In this document: positions 63,519-64,000 of the stretch, one piece after another
How the letters are laid out: each line of letters starts with the position of its first letter
Numbering within the stretch: position 1 is the stretch's first letter
Source of the DNA: Pseudolabrys sp.
Lineage (GTDB): Bacteria > Pseudomonadota > Alphaproteobacteria > Rhizobiales > Xanthobacteraceae
DNA length: 64,000 nucleotides
Direction of reading: 5' to 3'
Assembly: GCA_017849615.1 (NCBI GenBank)
Contig: JAFIGS010000033.1
Span: forward strand, 38,186-102,185
Made by a program: the position numbers and the translations under genes
The notes under the pieces: model-generated
Seen by the model: only the letters and a program-made list of their open reading frames with translations
The model's database searches: none
What the model was told of the DNA's origin: nothing

Positions 63519-64000
63519 TTACCCCGTGTGCGCAGGGCAATGCCGCGGGCAACATGTGGTTCGGGTTGCGTGGCGCGCATGGTGAATGGCCTTGCTCGAT
63601 AACCACTCGATTTTTTCGGAGTTTGCGAAGGCCATGACGGGCCGCTGAATGTCAGGCCGCACGTCGCGAAGGCTCGGCCGAACGACTTTTGTTCCGGATT
63701 CAATTGTCAAACAGCCAACGCTCCGCTGGCCCTGTTCTTTACGGCGCGGGTCACGCCGGCTTCCCTTTCCACCCCGGCGACATGCCGAGGGAATGGAGCG
63801 CCGCGAGGCGCCCAACAGATGCACCTTGCGGTGCCGGCCCCTCCTTGCGATCGGAGGAAGCCTGCGCCCCGCGGCGCTCCATGGTGGCGATTTCTGTCCG
63901 CGGGGCCGTAACTTCCGGCGGCCGGTCAGCGATCGAGCCTCCTTGTGAGAGGACATCGACCTCCGGCAGGCTTTCGCCCGCCTTCACCGAACCCCCGTCC
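63519..64000. other. Non-coding or repeat-like region at window end
   Basis: No frame here looks like a convincing gene. A minus-strand frame is open from the window edge to 63751 (ending HSLGMSPGWKGKPA) and could be the end of a gene lying beyond the window. Other minus-strand translations (RHRKVHLLGASRRSIP, KIEWLSSKAIHHARHATRT) resemble, from memory, peptides that recur in automated translations of Bradyrhizobium-type genomes. That hints at a dispersed repeat rather than a protein. Inverted segments GGAGCGCCGCG / CGCGGCGCTCC (63794-63804 and 63855-63865) could form a large hairpin. Confidence 0.35.

Noticed and set aside
63649-63948. 99-codon plus-strand frame near the window end
   Set aside because: Arg-rich, no ribosome site, no motif; it overlaps equally poor frames on the other strand.

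Overview
The window is GC-rich, densely packed DNA from an alphaproteobacterium of the order Hyphomicrobiales, most likely a relative of Bradyrhizobium, Rhodopseudomonas or Xanthobacteraceae such as Pseudolabrys. The evidence is the gene families, the dispersed palindromic repeats that start GTCATTCCGGG or GCCTCATGCTGAGGAG, a perfect TTAA-N7-TTAAC (CtrA-type) box, and iron-control-element-like sites of the Irr type. The organism call is inference. It looks like ordinary chromosome: one tRNA, no rRNA, and no transposase, integrase or CRISPR array that I can recognise.

Layout. 1-8.6 kb: the end of a PAS sensor histidine kinase, a DUF1194 secreted protein, a two-gene ferric-iron ABC importer (binding protein and fused permease, no ATPase) and an AsmA-like protein. 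8.6-12.4 kb: glycerol catabolism (glpK, glpD) with a stand-alone receiver protein between them. 12.5-15.6 kb: a class I glutamine amidotransferase, a dihydropteridine-reductase-like SDR and malonyl-CoA decarboxylase. 15.9-22.9 kb: a peptide-type ABC importer (fused two-ATPase subunit, binding protein, two permeases) followed by a CaiB/BaiF CoA-transferase. 22.9-31.7 kb: single genes (LtrA-like, MgtC-like, MFS, GMC oxidoreductase, SDR plus a hidden 69-residue gene, aldehyde dehydrogenase). 31.8-33.5 kb: tRNA-Arg(TCG), an MHS-type dicarboxylate or organic-acid symporter and a strong bidirectional terminator.

The three most informative blocks follow. (1) 33.5-42.6 kb is a catabolic regulon of unknown substrate: two xylose-isomerase-like TIM-barrel proteins, an enolase-superfamily enzyme, a NitT/TauT-type ABC importer, a DUF993 (dihydrodipicolinate-synthase-like) aldolase or lyase, a Gfo/Idh/MocA dehydrogenase and a TetR regulator. 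Two copies of one 18-bp dyad, in the divergent promoter at 36.67 kb and in front of the Gfo/Idh operon at 41.9 kb, join all its catabolic and transport genes into one predicted TetR regulon. (2) 43.8-53.6 kb is one long minus-strand operon: IclR regulator, NitT/TauT ABC importer, an oligogalacturonate-lyase-like propeller, a DUF1445 (D-glutamate-cyclase-like) protein and a hydantoinase/oxoprolinase A-B pair. This combination suggests uptake and ring opening of a cyclic lactam or similar compound. (3) 54.2-61.9 kb is a translationally coupled operon for aerobic CoA-dependent 2-aminobenzoate (anthranilate) degradation: a two-domain monooxygenase/reductase, SDR, MarR regulator, enoyl-CoA hydratase, acyl-CoA dehydrogenase, aryl-CoA ligase and a RidA protein. 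A 24-bp near-palindrome that fits a MarR operator lies in its promoter, and a flavin monooxygenase gene is divergent from it.

Five palindromic extragenic repeats of three families lie between genes. Three of them sit inside apparent operons, where they could shape transcript processing. The last ~480 bp holds no gene I trust and may be part of a dispersed repeat.
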